A DNA stretch of 64,000 nucleotides from DIGJ01 sp041821315 (GTDB lineage: Bacteria; Bacillota; Clostridia; Lachnospirales; Lachnospiraceae): contig JBGUEO010000012.1 of NCBI GenBank assembly GCA_041821315.1, positions 46,014-110,013 of the forward strand. Reading direction: 5' to 3'. Position 1 is the first letter of the stretch; each line of letters opens with the position of its first letter. The notes beneath the pieces are model-generated. The model ran no database searches, had not been told where the DNA came from, and saw nothing but the letters and a program-made list of their open reading frames with translations. Shown here piece after piece: positions 10,273 through 20,012 of this stretch. A program made the translations under genes and the position numbers.

Positions 10273-11799
10273 ATGAAACAAGCAACGTGTTTTAGTGATA
10301 AGCATTATACGATTGGAGAAGTTGATGACAAGATGTACGCTTCGTTTACCGAACATTTGGGAAGAAGCATATATTCAGGCATTTATGAGCCAGAGCATCC
10401 GGGTGCAGATGAAGATGGTTATCGCCAGGACGTCATGGAATTAGTAAAAGAGCTGAATGTGCCATTGATTCGCTATCCGGGTGGAAATTTTGTTTCTTGT
10501 TATGATTGGCATGACGGCATTGGTCCCAAAGAAGATCGACCAAAAAGAATGGATTATGCATGGGCAAGTATTGAGACAAATGAATTTGGGATTGATGAAT
10601 TTGTAAGATGGGCAAAAAAAGTTGGAGTTGAACCGATGATAGCAGTTAATTTGGGAACGGGAACCATGAAAGACGCTGGTGATTTGGTTGAATACTGCAA
10701 TCATCCGGGTGGAACATACTGGAGTGATCTGCGTATAAAAAATGGAAACAGGGAGCCCTATAACATTAAATACTGGTGCTTAGGAAATGAAATGGAAGGA
10801 AGCTGGCAGGCTGGTCATTTATCAGCCGAAGATTATACTAAGAAGGCATTGGAAGCAGCAAAAATTATGAAATGGGTAGATCCATCGATAAAGCTTGTTG
10901 CTTGCGGAAGCAGTTACGAAATGCTGCCTACTTATATGGAATGGGATCGAACCATGCTGAGCGAATTATACAATCAAGTCGATTATCTCTCCACACATAA
11001 TTATTCAATGAATGCGGGTCAAGGAATTGCAAACTTTATGGCGTCCTATAAACAACTTGATGATCATATTAAAAATACATCGCGGGCAATTGAATATGTC
11101 AAAGCTAAAAACCATTACAAAAAAGATATTAAAATCTGTTTGGATGAATGGAATGTATGGAATTTCCAGGATATAAAACTAGATTCACTCGATGATTTGC
11201 AAGGACTAACCACATTTGAAATGACCTCTGCTGGGAAATGGGAAACAGCTCCACCAATCCTGCAAGAAAAATATAGTTTATTGGATGCACTCGTTGTTGG
11301 TGGATTGGGGATAACTTTATTAAATAATGCCGACGTTGTGGAAATTGCATGTCTGGCACAGCTGATTAATGTCATTGCACCAATTACAACGATTCGAAAT
11401 GGCGGGATATACAAACAGGCAATTTATCATCCATTTCATATGCTCAGTAAGTATGGACATGGAACTTGCATGAAAACTTTAGTAGAGGCACCGATGTATC
11501 AAACGAGTTTTGGTGAATTGCCAATTGTTGAATCTGCATTGGTTTATAACCAGGCAGCGGATGAAGTTCGTATCTTTGCATTAAATTGTGATTTGGATGA
11601 ATCGGTTTTACTTGCAATCGATTTACAAGGCTATGGAAATAAAAAAGTAGTAAGGCATCTTGTTTTGGAGGGCGACGAATTGGAGCAATACAATACTTAT
11701 GAAGATCCAAATCAAGTAGAAATGAAAACATTAAAAATTGAAAGTGAGACGACAGTAATTCTCCCTAAGATGTCTTTTAATGTAATTATTCTAGGTTAA
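10273..11799 (+). CDS. abfA: GH51 alpha-L-arabinofuranosidase
   Basis: 508 residues without a signal peptide, as usual for intracellular GH51 enzymes that release arabinose from arabinan or arabinoxylan oligosaccharides. The N-terminus has FTEHLGRSIYSGIYEP and RYPGGNFVS. Acid/base Glu173 lies in YWCLGNEMEG and nucleophile Glu292 in ICLDEWNVW, close to the positions known in characterised GH51 enzymes. A C-terminal beta-sandwich follows. The start at 10273 has AAGGAGGAG upstream; a start 24 bases earlier would include the ribosome site. It heads the block with the RbsABC-like importer 26 bp downstream, which suggests uptake of arabinose or arabino-oligosaccharides. Confidence 0.95.
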   Translation: MKQATCFSDKHYTIGEVDDKMYASFTEHLGRSIYSGIYEPEHPGADEDGYRQDVMELVKELNVPLIRYPGGNFVSCYDWHDGIGPKEDRPKRMDYAWASIETNEFGIDEFVRWAKKVGVEPMIAVNLGTGTMKDAGDLVEYCNHPGGTYWSDLRIKNGNREPYNIKYWCLGNEMEGSWQAGHLSAEDYTKKALEAAKIMKWVDPSIKLVACGSSYEMLPTYMEWDRTMLSELYNQVDYLSTHNYSMNAGQGIANFMASYKQLDDHIKNTSRAIEYVKAKNHYKKDIKICLDEWNVWNFQDIKLDSLDDLQGLTTFEMTSAGKWETAPPILQEKYSLLDALVVGGLGITLLNNADVVEIACLAQLINVIAPITTIRNGGIYKQAIYHPFHMLSKYGHGTCMKTLVEAPMYQTSFGELPIVESALVYNQAADEVRIFALNCDLDESVLLAIDLQGYGNKKVVRHLVLEGDELEQYNTYEDPNQVEMKTLKIESETTVILPKMSFNVIILG

Positions 11800-11824
11800 A
11801 GATTTTGAAGGAGCGGAGGTAAGC

Positions 11825-13324
11825 ATGAGTGCAAAAGTTGTATTAAAAGTTACAAATATCTCAAAAGATTTTGGACTGACACATGCGTTAAAAGATGTAT
11901 CAATCAAAATCGAAGAGGGTGAAATCATTGGATTGATTGGTGAAAATGGATCCGGTAAATCAACGCTCTCTTCCATTATTTCTGGAATCTATCCAGCTAG
12001 CGCAGGAGAGATGGAATTAGAAGGAAAACCCTATAAACCAACCAATCCAAGCGATGCCCAAAAAAATGGAATTAGTATGATTGCACAAGAGATGGGGACT
12101 TTGTCCGGAATTCGGGTTGCAGATAATATCTTTCTTGGCAAAGAGGAGATGTTTACAAATACTGTTTTTATAAATCGTAAAAAAATGTATCAAGAAGCAA
12201 AACGGGCATTGGAGGAGATTGGAATCAGCGACATTCGTCCAGAAGATCCCATCACAAACTATAGTTTAGAGCAGCGAAAACTAATCGAAGTAGTAGCGGC
12301 ATTGTATTCAAAGCCTAAAATTTTTGTGATAGATGAGACGACGACAGCACTCTCCCAACGAGGCAGAAATATCATTTATAAGATTATAAAACAATTTCAA
12401 AAAGAGAATAAAACAGTTCTATTTATATCACATGATATGGAAGAGTTGATGCAAGTTTGTACAAAATTAGTCATCTTAAGAGATGGAGAGTACATTGCAC
12501 AATTAAATAAAGAAGAATTCAATGAAGACATAATCAAAGAACTAATGGTTGGTCGTAAGCTGACAGGAGATTATTATAGAAGCGATTTTTTAGGAACGTA
12601 TCAAGAACAAGTGGTATTACGCGTCAATGACCTGCATGTTGGAACTGCTTTGAAAGGGATAACACTTGATTTACATAAAGGTGAAATTCTGGGAATTGGA
12701 GGACTAACCGATTGTGGTATGCATGAACTGGGCAGGGCAATTTTTGGAATGGATAAACCACTTTATGGTGAGGTAGTCCTTGCCAATGGAACAAAAGTCA
12801 CATCGGAGCAAATCGCAATTAAAAATAAGATTGGGTATGTTTCCAAAAACAGAGATCAGGAAGCTTTGATTTTGTCTGCAAGTATTATGGATAACGTGGT
12901 ACTACCCTCTCTTTCTAACATACAAAAGGTGGGACTGATACGAACGAGCAATGAAAAAAAGTTTACAAATAAGCAAGTTGCAGACTTAAGTATCAAGTGC
13001 CGGGAAGTAACACAGGATGTAGGGGACTTAAGTGGTGGGAACAAACAAAAGGTGGTATTTGGAAAATGGCTTGGGAATGAATCTGAACTATTTATTCTAG
13101 ACTGCCCTACCAGAGGAATTGATATCGGTGTAAAGGCATTTATGTATCAGCTGATGTATCAGTTAAAAAAAGAAGGAAAATCCATACTAATGATATCAGA
13201 AGAACTTCCGGAATTAATTGGGATGAGTGATCGAATCTTGATCATGAAAAATGGTAGCATTCAAAATTCATTTACGCGTTCCGAGAAGTTAAACGAAGCA
13301 ATGTTGATTAAGGAAATGGTATAG
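11825..13324 (+). CDS. Sugar ABC transporter ATP-binding protein (MglA/RbsA type)
   Basis: 499 residues with two fused ATPase domains, typical of CUT2 monosaccharide importers. Domain 1 has Walker A GENGSGKST (about 40-48), signature YSLEQRKLIE and Walker B IFVIDETT. Domain 2 lacks a canonical Walker A (GGLTDCGMHEL instead), as is normal in this family, but keeps LSGGNKQKVVFGKWL and LFILDCPTRGID. GGAGG lies just before the ATG. It is followed 15 bp later by its permease. A ribose, galactose or arabinose-type substrate is likely. Confidence 0.95.
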   Translation: MSAKVVLKVTNISKDFGLTHALKDVSIKIEEGEIIGLIGENGSGKSTLSSIISGIYPASAGEMELEGKPYKPTNPSDAQKNGISMIAQEMGTLSGIRVADNIFLGKEEMFTNTVFINRKKMYQEAKRALEEIGISDIRPEDPITNYSLEQRKLIEVVAALYSKPKIFVIDETTTALSQRGRNIIYKIIKQFQKENKTVLFISHDMEELMQVCTKLVILRDGEYIAQLNKEEFNEDIIKELMVGRKLTGDYYRSDFLGTYQEQVVLRVNDLHVGTALKGITLDLHKGEILGIGGLTDCGMHELGRAIFGMDKPLYGEVVLANGTKVTSEQIAIKNKIGYVSKNRDQEALILSASIMDNVVLPSLSNIQKVGLIRTSNEKKFTNKQVADLSIKCREVTQDVGDLSGGNKQKVVFGKWLGNESELFILDCPTRGIDIGVKAFMYQLMYQLKKEGKSILMISEELPELIGMSDRILIMKNGSIQNSFTRSEKLNEAMLIKEMV

Positions 13325-13339
13325 GAAGGGGGAAGAACT

Positions 13340-14305
13340 GTGGATCATGTAATAAAAGAAAAACAAGAGACAGCAAGCAGCATGAAAGAATTGTTTCGTA
13401 GAATCGTTCCCTTTCTTGGAATCATATTGATGATTCTTATCTTTCAGACCCTTGGAGATGGAAAGCTTCTTACCAAAGGAAATCTAAATGGTATCCTGAA
13501 TCAGACCGTTTATGTTGCTATTATGGCATTTGGTGCAATTTTTGTCTACTCGCATGGAGGAATGGATCTTTCCTATGGTGGAGTGATTGGATTTAGTGTG
13601 TTAATATCCATATTAGTTGCAAATACCGGGGTGCCTGTCTTTGTTGTATTTTTGACAAGTATTTTATCAGCACTGGTATGGTTTTTAGTAAATGGTATGG
13701 TTTCTGTTTATTTGAAGGTATCGCCATTTATTACATCCCTTTGTATTATGTATATGTGTCGAGGTATCCTAAACACAGTATGTGCAACACAAAAGTATAG
13801 TATTCCGGTACGTATTTACGAGTATGATAACCTAGCATTTAAACTGTCTATGTTGATTGGCGTTTATGTTGTTTGCTATTTGCTTTTTGAAAAAAGCAGC
13901 ATAGGAAAGTCCAATAAGGCAATCGGTGGAAGTAAAATTGCAGCGTCACAAGCGGGAGTGAAGGTAGAAAAAACAAGAATGATTGCTTATATTATTAGTG
14001 GGATTACAGTGGGAATTGCGGGATTTATTTTAATGGCAAGGGCTGGAAGTGTAAGTACATCGACAGGTCAAGGTCTGGAAATGAACGTAATTACTGCATT
14101 GGTTCTAGGAGGTGTTCCATTATCTGGTGGCTCACGTGTTAAAATGATAGGTGCATTGCTTGGTAGTTTTTCGGTCATATTATTACGAAATGGATTAATA
14201 ATTTTAGGAGTAAATGAACGTCTAATAGAAGGGATTCAGGGGCTCGTTTTGTTACTGTTGGTATTCTTAACTTATGTTAAGAACAAAGATGGAATTTTAA
14301 AATAG
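13340..14305 (+). CDS. Sugar ABC transporter permease (RbsC type), first of two
   Basis: 321 residues with 8-10 hydrophobic helices and the BPD_transp_2 family pattern (GGMDLSYGGVIGFSVL; ALVLGGVPLSGGSRVKMIGALLG). The start is GTG, with AAGGGGGAA 6-14 bases upstream. It lies between the ATPase and the solute-binding lipoprotein. A second, different permease (15520-16503) follows, so the channel may be a heterodimer (inference). Confidence 0.93.
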   Translation: MDHVIKEKQETASSMKELFRRIVPFLGIILMILIFQTLGDGKLLTKGNLNGILNQTVYVAIMAFGAIFVYSHGGMDLSYGGVIGFSVLISILVANTGVPVFVVFLTSILSALVWFLVNGMVSVYLKVSPFITSLCIMYMCRGILNTVCATQKYSIPVRIYEYDNLAFKLSMLIGVYVVCYLLFEKSSIGKSNKAIGGSKIAASQAGVKVEKTRMIAYIISGITVGIAGFILMARAGSVSTSTGQGLEMNVITALVLGGVPLSGGSRVKMIGALLGSFSVILLRNGLIILGVNERLIEGIQGLVLLLLVFLTYVKNKDGILK

Positions 14306-14316
14306 GAGGAAGTTAT

Positions 14317-15492
14317 ATGAAAAAGTTAGTAGCAATTGTATTAGTGTTAGCAATGGCAATATCAATGATTGGTTGTGGGAGTACAGGATCAACCTCTTCT
14401 GAGAGTACATCAAAAGAGGAAAATGGCGATACCAAAGAGGCAGCATCCAATCAAGCCGACGCAGGAAATACTTGTGGAGATGAAAATGGGAAATATACAA
14501 TCGGTGTTATTATTCATACCACAACGGATTTTTTATGCTCCAAGTATAAGTCTTATTCTGATTACTTAGGAAAAGACTATGGAGTAAAACTCAATTATTA
14601 TATCATTGAAAATTTTGCAGATGAAACCTATCTTGCAGCAATTGAAAACTTATGTGCACAGGGTGTAAATGGAATTATCACCACCAATTTTTCTGGCACT
14701 GCTGTGTTACAAGGATTGAAAATTTGTGAAGAAAATGAAGTTTATTTAGGAGTTGGGTTCTCACAGATTGATGAAAGCATCAAAGATCAGGTCTATGAAA
14801 GTCAGTATTTTGTGGGTGGATCCTACGAAGCAGACTATGATGCCGGATATGAAATTATTACAAGCTTAATTGATGCCGGATGTAAAAATATTGCAGCAAT
14901 TGGATACGAACCTGGTATTACTTGCCATGACAGACGTTGGGAAGGAATGATGAAAGCATTTGAAGATCATCCGGAAATAAAGAAAGCAGGAGAATATAGA
15001 GGACTTGAATTTACAAAAGCAGTGGAGGATTTCCTTGCATCGGATGACACCATTGATGGTATCGCAATCACTTTATTAGGAATTGAATATTGTTCTGAGC
15101 CAATTAAATCGGCTGGTAGAGAAGGAGAAGTAAAAATTGCGTATTGTGATTTCTCAGAAAATTGCCAGCAAAGTCTTGATAGCGGTGAAACGGTTTGTTC
15201 CATTGGCGGACAATATGTTGATGTTGTATTCCCATTTGTATTGCTCTACAATGCACTTGAAGGAACACCACTTGATAAGGTAGAAGTTCCAGTTAACTTT
15301 ATCGTTTGCCAATCGGGAGATGAGTTCTCTGATTATATGACCTATTTACACAACGATGGAGTTTATGCTTTTACAACGGATGAAATTGATACCGTTATTG
15401 GGTCAAAAAATGCCGAAGCGTCATCACAAGATTTATTGAAAATGGGAGCCAACTACAGTGTTGAGGATACAATTGCAAGACATGGCAAATAA
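14317..15492 (+). CDS. Sugar-binding lipoprotein of the RbsABC-like importer
   Basis: 391 residues. A lipoprotein signal peptide with Cys20 in MIGCGSTG is followed by a Ser/Thr/Glu-rich tether (about 21-50). The rest has the periplasmic-binding-protein type 1 fold: YTIGVIIHTTTDFL at the N-lobe, VNGIITTNFSGTAVLQGL, NIAAIGYEPGITCHDRRWEG and DTIDGIAITLLGIEY. It is exported, lipidated and captures sugar for the flanking permeases. AGGAGGAAG precedes the ATG. The sugar is not deducible, but the GH51 neighbour points to arabinose-containing substrates. Confidence 0.93.
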   Translation: MKKLVAIVLVLAMAISMIGCGSTGSTSSESTSKEENGDTKEAASNQADAGNTCGDENGKYTIGVIIHTTTDFLCSKYKSYSDYLGKDYGVKLNYYIIENFADETYLAAIENLCAQGVNGIITTNFSGTAVLQGLKICEENEVYLGVGFSQIDESIKDQVYESQYFVGGSYEADYDAGYEIITSLIDAGCKNIAAIGYEPGITCHDRRWEGMMKAFEDHPEIKKAGEYRGLEFTKAVEDFLASDDTIDGIAITLLGIEYCSEPIKSAGREGEVKIAYCDFSENCQQSLDSGETVCSIGGQYVDVVFPFVLLYNALEGTPLDKVEVPVNFIVCQSGDEFSDYMTYLHNDGVYAFTTDEIDTVIGSKNAEASSQDLLKMGANYSVEDTIARHGK

Positions 15493-15519
15493 TCTGCCTG
15501 TCTTGGAAAGGGGAACAGG

Positions 15520-16503
15520 ATGAATACAAAATCGACCAATATAAAAAACATAGCGAAAGTGATTCTATTGCCAGTATTTGTATATGTTTTATTCTATATA
15601 TGCTCAAAAGGGAACTTTGGCAAACCCAAAAGTCTGGTCATGAATCTAAAACAGACCTTGGCTCCAACACTAATTTCATATGCCATGTGCTGTAATATGC
15701 TGTGTGATCGGATGGATTTAAGTGCGGGTGCAGTCGTAATGTTATCTGCTATGATTGGTGCTAAAATAGCATATCTTTATGGGGTAGGATTAGTTCCGTT
15801 TGCACTGATTATAGTGGGAAGTGCAATTGTGCTAGGTACGATATCTGGTATTATGTATCTGTTATTACGAGTACCTGCGATTGTTACAGCCTTGGGCGTT
15901 TGTATGGTTTATGAAACACTATCCAATCTGACAAGTATATCATGGGTTACAGCCGTTAGCGGTGAAATTACAGTTCTGGGTCGTTATCCATACTGCTTTA
16001 TACTGTTTGCCATTATGTTTATCATATTTTATCTTATTTTTAACTATACAAAATTTGGATACCATGTCCGTGCGTGTTCCAGCTCACAACGGATAGCAAA
16101 AAACGTTGGGGTGAATACAAAAAAGATTGCATTTCTATGTTATGTTGTCTCAGCACTGTTTCTAGGAGTTGCAGCATTAATTAAAATATCAATCCAAGGT
16201 TCGATTGATACACCAATGTATATGTCAAGCACGAACATAATTTTTAACTGTATGCTTGGAATCTATGTAGGACTGGCACTGGAGCAATATTGCAATTTAT
16301 TAATTGGTATCTTTATTGGTAATTTTGTTTTAAATATGTTAACAACGGGACTTTTAAGTCTGGGTCTATCCGCTTCGCTGCAAGATACAGCTTCTGGAAT
16401 TTTCTTGTTAATTATTATGATATTTACGTATAATAACCAGAGAGTGATAGATTTTATCAATTATCAAAAAATGAAAAAAGAACAAATTCGAATGAATATG
16501 TAG
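15520..16503 (+). CDS. Sugar ABC transporter permease (RbsC type), second of two
   Basis: 327 residues, multi-spanning, with RMDLSAGAVVMLSAMIGAKI near residue 65. This is the BPD_transp_2 hallmark also seen in the first permease. It is divergent from the gene at 13340, so this is not a simple recent duplication. It starts 28 bp after the binding-protein gene with AAAGGGGAA upstream. An inverted repeat lies just after the stop, and the two-component genes follow. Confidence 0.9.
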   Translation: MNTKSTNIKNIAKVILLPVFVYVLFYICSKGNFGKPKSLVMNLKQTLAPTLISYAMCCNMLCDRMDLSAGAVVMLSAMIGAKIAYLYGVGLVPFALIIVGSAIVLGTISGIMYLLLRVPAIVTALGVCMVYETLSNLTSISWVTAVSGEITVLGRYPYCFILFAIMFIIFYLIFNYTKFGYHVRACSSSQRIAKNVGVNTKKIAFLCYVVSALFLGVAALIKISIQGSIDTPMYMSSTNIIFNCMLGIYVGLALEQYCNLLIGIFIGNFVLNMLTTGLLSLGLSASLQDTASGIFLLIIMIFTYNNQRVIDFINYQKMKKEQIRMNM

Positions 16504-16514
16504 ACTGGTAGATA

Positions 16515-16569
16515 AACGGCATCTAGCGCACATGTAAGCAGAATCGATTGCATGGTTTTAGATGCCGTT
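16515..16569 (+). repeat. Long-loop inverted repeat between importer and two-component genes
   Basis: AACGGCATCTA (16515-16525) and TAGATGCCGTT (16559-16569) are perfect 11-bp arms around a 33-nt loop. The following bases are GTATAATTTAATT rather than a T-run, so it is not a textbook terminator. TATAAT-like sequence directly follows the right arm. It could be an attenuator, a processing site or an operator pair for the response regulator gene that starts 40 bp later. Confidence 0.5.
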
Positions 16570-16609
16570 GTATAATTTAATTAAAAATATTACTAAAGGT
16601 GTTGAGGCG

Positions 16610-18208
16610 ATGATTAAAGTTTTGTTAGTAGATGATGAAAAATTAGCGTTGGAATATTTGGAACATATTATCAGCTGGGAATACTACGACTTTGAGCTGA
16701 TAGGGGTAAGTACGGATGCAGAGCAAGCACTCAATTTGTATAAGAAATATAAACCAGAATTAGTAATATCTGATGTAAAAATGCCTGGCATGAATGGCTT
16801 GGAGTTTGTACATGCAATACGGGAATATGGAGGAAAATCTCATATTCTCTTTTTGTCATCTTATAAAAGTTTTGATTATGTAAAACAAGCAATTCGATTA
16901 GACATTGATGATTACTTATTAAAAAGTGATTTAGAAGAAGAGAGCTTTTTAAAAAAGATATTAAAACTGAAGGAAGCAATCAATAAAGAACAGGCAAAGA
17001 ACCAATATACGCTTGGCATTATTTTAGAAGAGCTTTTTAAAAAAAATGCGCTGGAAGAAAATTATAAATTCATGTTAGAAGAAAATGATTATATCCGAAT
17101 TCATAAAAAATACTATTACATTTTGTTAAGCCAAAAGATTTCACCAAGGTTTTTGGAACAATATCTCTCACAAAACAACATACCGCCGGTTTCCTTTGAA
17201 TTTGAATTTTCAAAAACCTGTTATGCACATTGTGCAGAGGATGGCATACAAGTTATGGCAGTCTTTGCAATTAATGAAAATGAATATCTTGCCGTATTAG
17301 AGATAAAAGATAACATGGTGGCGCAAAAGGAAATCAATGATAAGATTTATTATTATTCACGCAAAATATTTCGGGATATGAATGAAGAACAAGCACATCA
17401 GTTTGATTTGTATTATTATAGTAAAAAGATGTCAACCAGGCAATTTGGTCGTTTTTATCATGAAAATAGAAATCAGTTATCACAAGTGTATTTGAAAAAG
17501 GAAGTGCATATCATGGAATTTGTGGAAGATATTCTTTGGAAGAGCGCAGGCAAAGAAACAAAATCCATAACTTCCGATGAAATCTATCAAAAGATTAAAA
17601 AAGAAGACAAAGAGGGTATTTTGCAGTGTATTCAGAGCGTGAAAATTGCGATGGCAGAAGAAAACTATGTTTCCTATCTTTGGTATATCAAAAACTTATT
17701 TGAAGCAATTAGTTTTTTTGAAGGATCTCTATATGGTGAAAAAAGTGGTCGTAAATTTTCGTTAAGTGAAAATAGCAATTCATATGACTTTAGAAGCCCC
17801 AAGGAGTTAGTAGCGTTTATCGAGTTTAAACTAGAAGAAATATGGTTTTTTATAAGTGAGAGCGGAAAAAAATCATATTCAGTGGTTGTTTTAGAGGCGG
17901 TACGATATATAAAACGACAGTATTATGATCCCCAACTATCGTCTGCTCAAGTTGCAAATCATGTCAATATCAGTGCCTCATGGCTTTCGACTAAGTTTAA
18001 AGAAGAGGTCGGCATAGGAGTGAGTGATTTTATGAATGGGATACGAGTGGAACAGGCAAAGGAGATGTTTGATAGAGGAGACTACATGATTTATGAGGTG
18101 TCCGAAAAAGTGGGATTTACTTCAAGTCAATATTTTAGCAAAATTTTTAAGGAATTTGTTGGAGTTACGCCAAATCAATATCGAAGAAAAAATGATCGGA
18201 TAAAATAG
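16610..18208 (+). CDS. YesN-type response regulator with AraC DNA-binding domain
   Basis: 532 residues. The receiver domain (about 1-120) has acidic residues DDE at 8-10, phospho-acceptor Asp55 in VISDVKMPGMNG and the conserved Lys near 105 (LLKSD). A long middle region of unknown fold (130-420) follows. The C-terminal AraC/XylS helix-turn-helix pair (about 430-530) has VANHVNISASWLSTKFKEEV and ends VTPNQYRRK. The start at 16610 gives the normal MIKVLLVDDE N-terminus; a start 48 bases upstream would add a tail lacking homology. It probably activates the neighbouring importer and GH51 genes on a signal from the sensor encoded next. Confidence 0.93.
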   Translation: MIKVLLVDDEKLALEYLEHIISWEYYDFELIGVSTDAEQALNLYKKYKPELVISDVKMPGMNGLEFVHAIREYGGKSHILFLSSYKSFDYVKQAIRLDIDDYLLKSDLEEESFLKKILKLKEAINKEQAKNQYTLGIILEELFKKNALEENYKFMLEENDYIRIHKKYYYILLSQKISPRFLEQYLSQNNIPPVSFEFEFSKTCYAHCAEDGIQVMAVFAINENEYLAVLEIKDNMVAQKEINDKIYYYSRKIFRDMNEEQAHQFDLYYYSKKMSTRQFGRFYHENRNQLSQVYLKKEVHIMEFVEDILWKSAGKETKSITSDEIYQKIKKEDKEGILQCIQSVKIAMAEENYVSYLWYIKNLFEAISFFEGSLYGEKSGRKFSLSENSNSYDFRSPKELVAFIEFKLEEIWFFISESGKKSYSVVVLEAVRYIKRQYYDPQLSSAQVANHVNISASWLSTKFKEEVGIGVSDFMNGIRVEQAKEMFDRGDYMIYEVSEKVGFTSSQYFSKIFKEFVGVTPNQYRRKNDRIK

Positions 18209-18225
18209 GGAGAAAGGTTGTAAAA

Positions 18226-20010
18226 ATGAAATTAAAAAACAAATTGCTGATTTCCCAAATTATTGTATTCTTAACCATGTATATAACGCTTGCGGCACTT
18301 TTATCAAATATTGTATATCTGACAGTGAGTAAAAATGACTGTGAAAGTGCCATGAATCTGAATGAGCAGATTATGACCCGCATTGATCAGTATTTTGAAG
18401 AATTGGAACGCTTTACAACAGTTGTAGCTAACGATGAAGGACTAAGCGGACTTATTGAGCAGTATATGGATCAACCAACAAGTGCGAATGCGGCAAAGAT
18501 TCGCTTGTACTTATCGAGTCTGGAAATAAAGGATAATATTCAATCGTATGGTGTGCTTGGAATTTATGTGAATATAGAAAAGGGAAGCCAATTGTTTCAT
18601 TTTACAACGGTTGGATTATCAACAAAGATTCAAAATCATGTAAAGACATCTCTTGAAGCATTGGATTCTTTGGATAAAAGTGGAACATTCATTAATCCGT
18701 TTCCCTATGAAAATGATTCTGCGACTGTATTTGGAAATAAATTTACGATGGCGTATGGTTATATCAAAGATTATGAGGGAAATGGTGTCAAAGGAAGTGT
18801 TTCGGTAATTGCATCCTTTGACCAAATTATTTATATTGCAGAAAATATCAGTAATTATAGCAAAGACTTTCTTTTACTAGATAGTGACAACCGTGTAACC
18901 AAACCAAGTGTGAAAAACTCAGCTATTAAAACAGAAACAGTACTCGATCATCTAACCTATGGAAAAACCTATCGGGAGGGCTATAATAAGGAGTTTGATG
19001 GGATTACAACCGTACGATTTTCAAAATATGGAAATTGGAAAATAATAAGCCGCCTAACCAGAAAGGATATTCTAGAAAATAATCAATCATTGATACTACT
19101 AGATGAGCTCTTGGTTGCAATCTTTGGTATTTGTGTTGTTTTAATTATGGTTCCCCTGGTGCAGCGATTTACGAAGCCACTGGTGTTGGTGTCGGAACAA
19201 ATGGATGAAATCGCAAAAGGTAATCTATTAGCAAGGGTAATTATAAAGTCCAATGATGAAATCGGAGACGTGGGGAAATCATTTAACATTATGGCAGAAA
19301 AAGTTCAGGAAAATATAGCCAAAATGCTAGAACAAGAAAAAAGAGAACAGAAAATGTGCTATAGTCTGTTGATTTCTCAAGTAGACCCACACTTTATTTA
19401 TAATACGATGAATACCATTACGTATTTGGCACAAAAAGGCCGCAACGAAGACGTAATTGCTGTGAATCGGGCAATGATTGAAATTTTAAAAGATAGGCTT
19501 CGTATCGAAATAGAAGAAGTATATGATACGGTAGAGCAGGAAATAAAAGTAGTGGAGCAATATCTGATTATTCAAAACTATCGTTATGCTGATACGTTTA
19601 AGACACAAATTGAGGTGCAAAGAGAAGCAAATGCTTCTTATATCGCAAAGAATTTGTTACAGCCATTGGTTGAAAATGCACTTTTTCATGGGATACTTTG
19701 TAATAAAGATGAGGAAGGAGAAATTATTGGAGGATGCATTAAGATAAGTGTTACACGAGAAGATACGCATATACTGATATCGGTTCGTGATAATGGAAGC
19801 GGAATGTCAGAAGAAACATTGAAACGGTTGGATGGGCAATTGATTACAAAAATAAGAGGAGAACATATTGGGATTCGTAATATAAAAGAGAGAATTCAAT
19901 ATATTTATGGGGAAGATTGTTCGTTTGTGATTCAATCAAAAGAAGGAGAAGGTACCGTAGTAACGATACAATTGCCAACAATAAAAGAGAATGGAAGTGA
20001 AATTTCCTAA
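18226..20010 (+). CDS. YesM-type sensor histidine kinase
   Basis: 594 residues. A first membrane helix (about 8-34) and a second (about 289-313) flank an extracellular sensing region of about 250 residues. A HAMP linker (about 314-370) follows. The His_kinase domain carries phospho-acceptor His389 in QVDPHFIYNTMNT. The HATPase domain has an N box (LVENALFHG), DNGSGMS and GIRNIKERIQYIYG. It forms the partner of the response regulator 17 bp upstream. Such pairs sense extracellular sugars, directly or through a binding protein. Confidence 0.93.
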   Translation: MKLKNKLLISQIIVFLTMYITLAALLSNIVYLTVSKNDCESAMNLNEQIMTRIDQYFEELERFTTVVANDEGLSGLIEQYMDQPTSANAAKIRLYLSSLEIKDNIQSYGVLGIYVNIEKGSQLFHFTTVGLSTKIQNHVKTSLEALDSLDKSGTFINPFPYENDSATVFGNKFTMAYGYIKDYEGNGVKGSVSVIASFDQIIYIAENISNYSKDFLLLDSDNRVTKPSVKNSAIKTETVLDHLTYGKTYREGYNKEFDGITTVRFSKYGNWKIISRLTRKDILENNQSLILLDELLVAIFGICVVLIMVPLVQRFTKPLVLVSEQMDEIAKGNLLARVIIKSNDEIGDVGKSFNIMAEKVQENIAKMLEQEKREQKMCYSLLISQVDPHFIYNTMNTITYLAQKGRNEDVIAVNRAMIEILKDRLRIEIEEVYDTVEQEIKVVEQYLIIQNYRYADTFKTQIEVQREANASYIAKNLLQPLVENALFHGILCNKDEEGEIIGGCIKISVTREDTHILISVRDNGSGMSEETLKRLDGQLITKIRGEHIGIRNIKERIQYIYGEDCSFVIQSKEGEGTVVTIQLPTIKENGSEIS

Positions 20011-20012
20011 TT

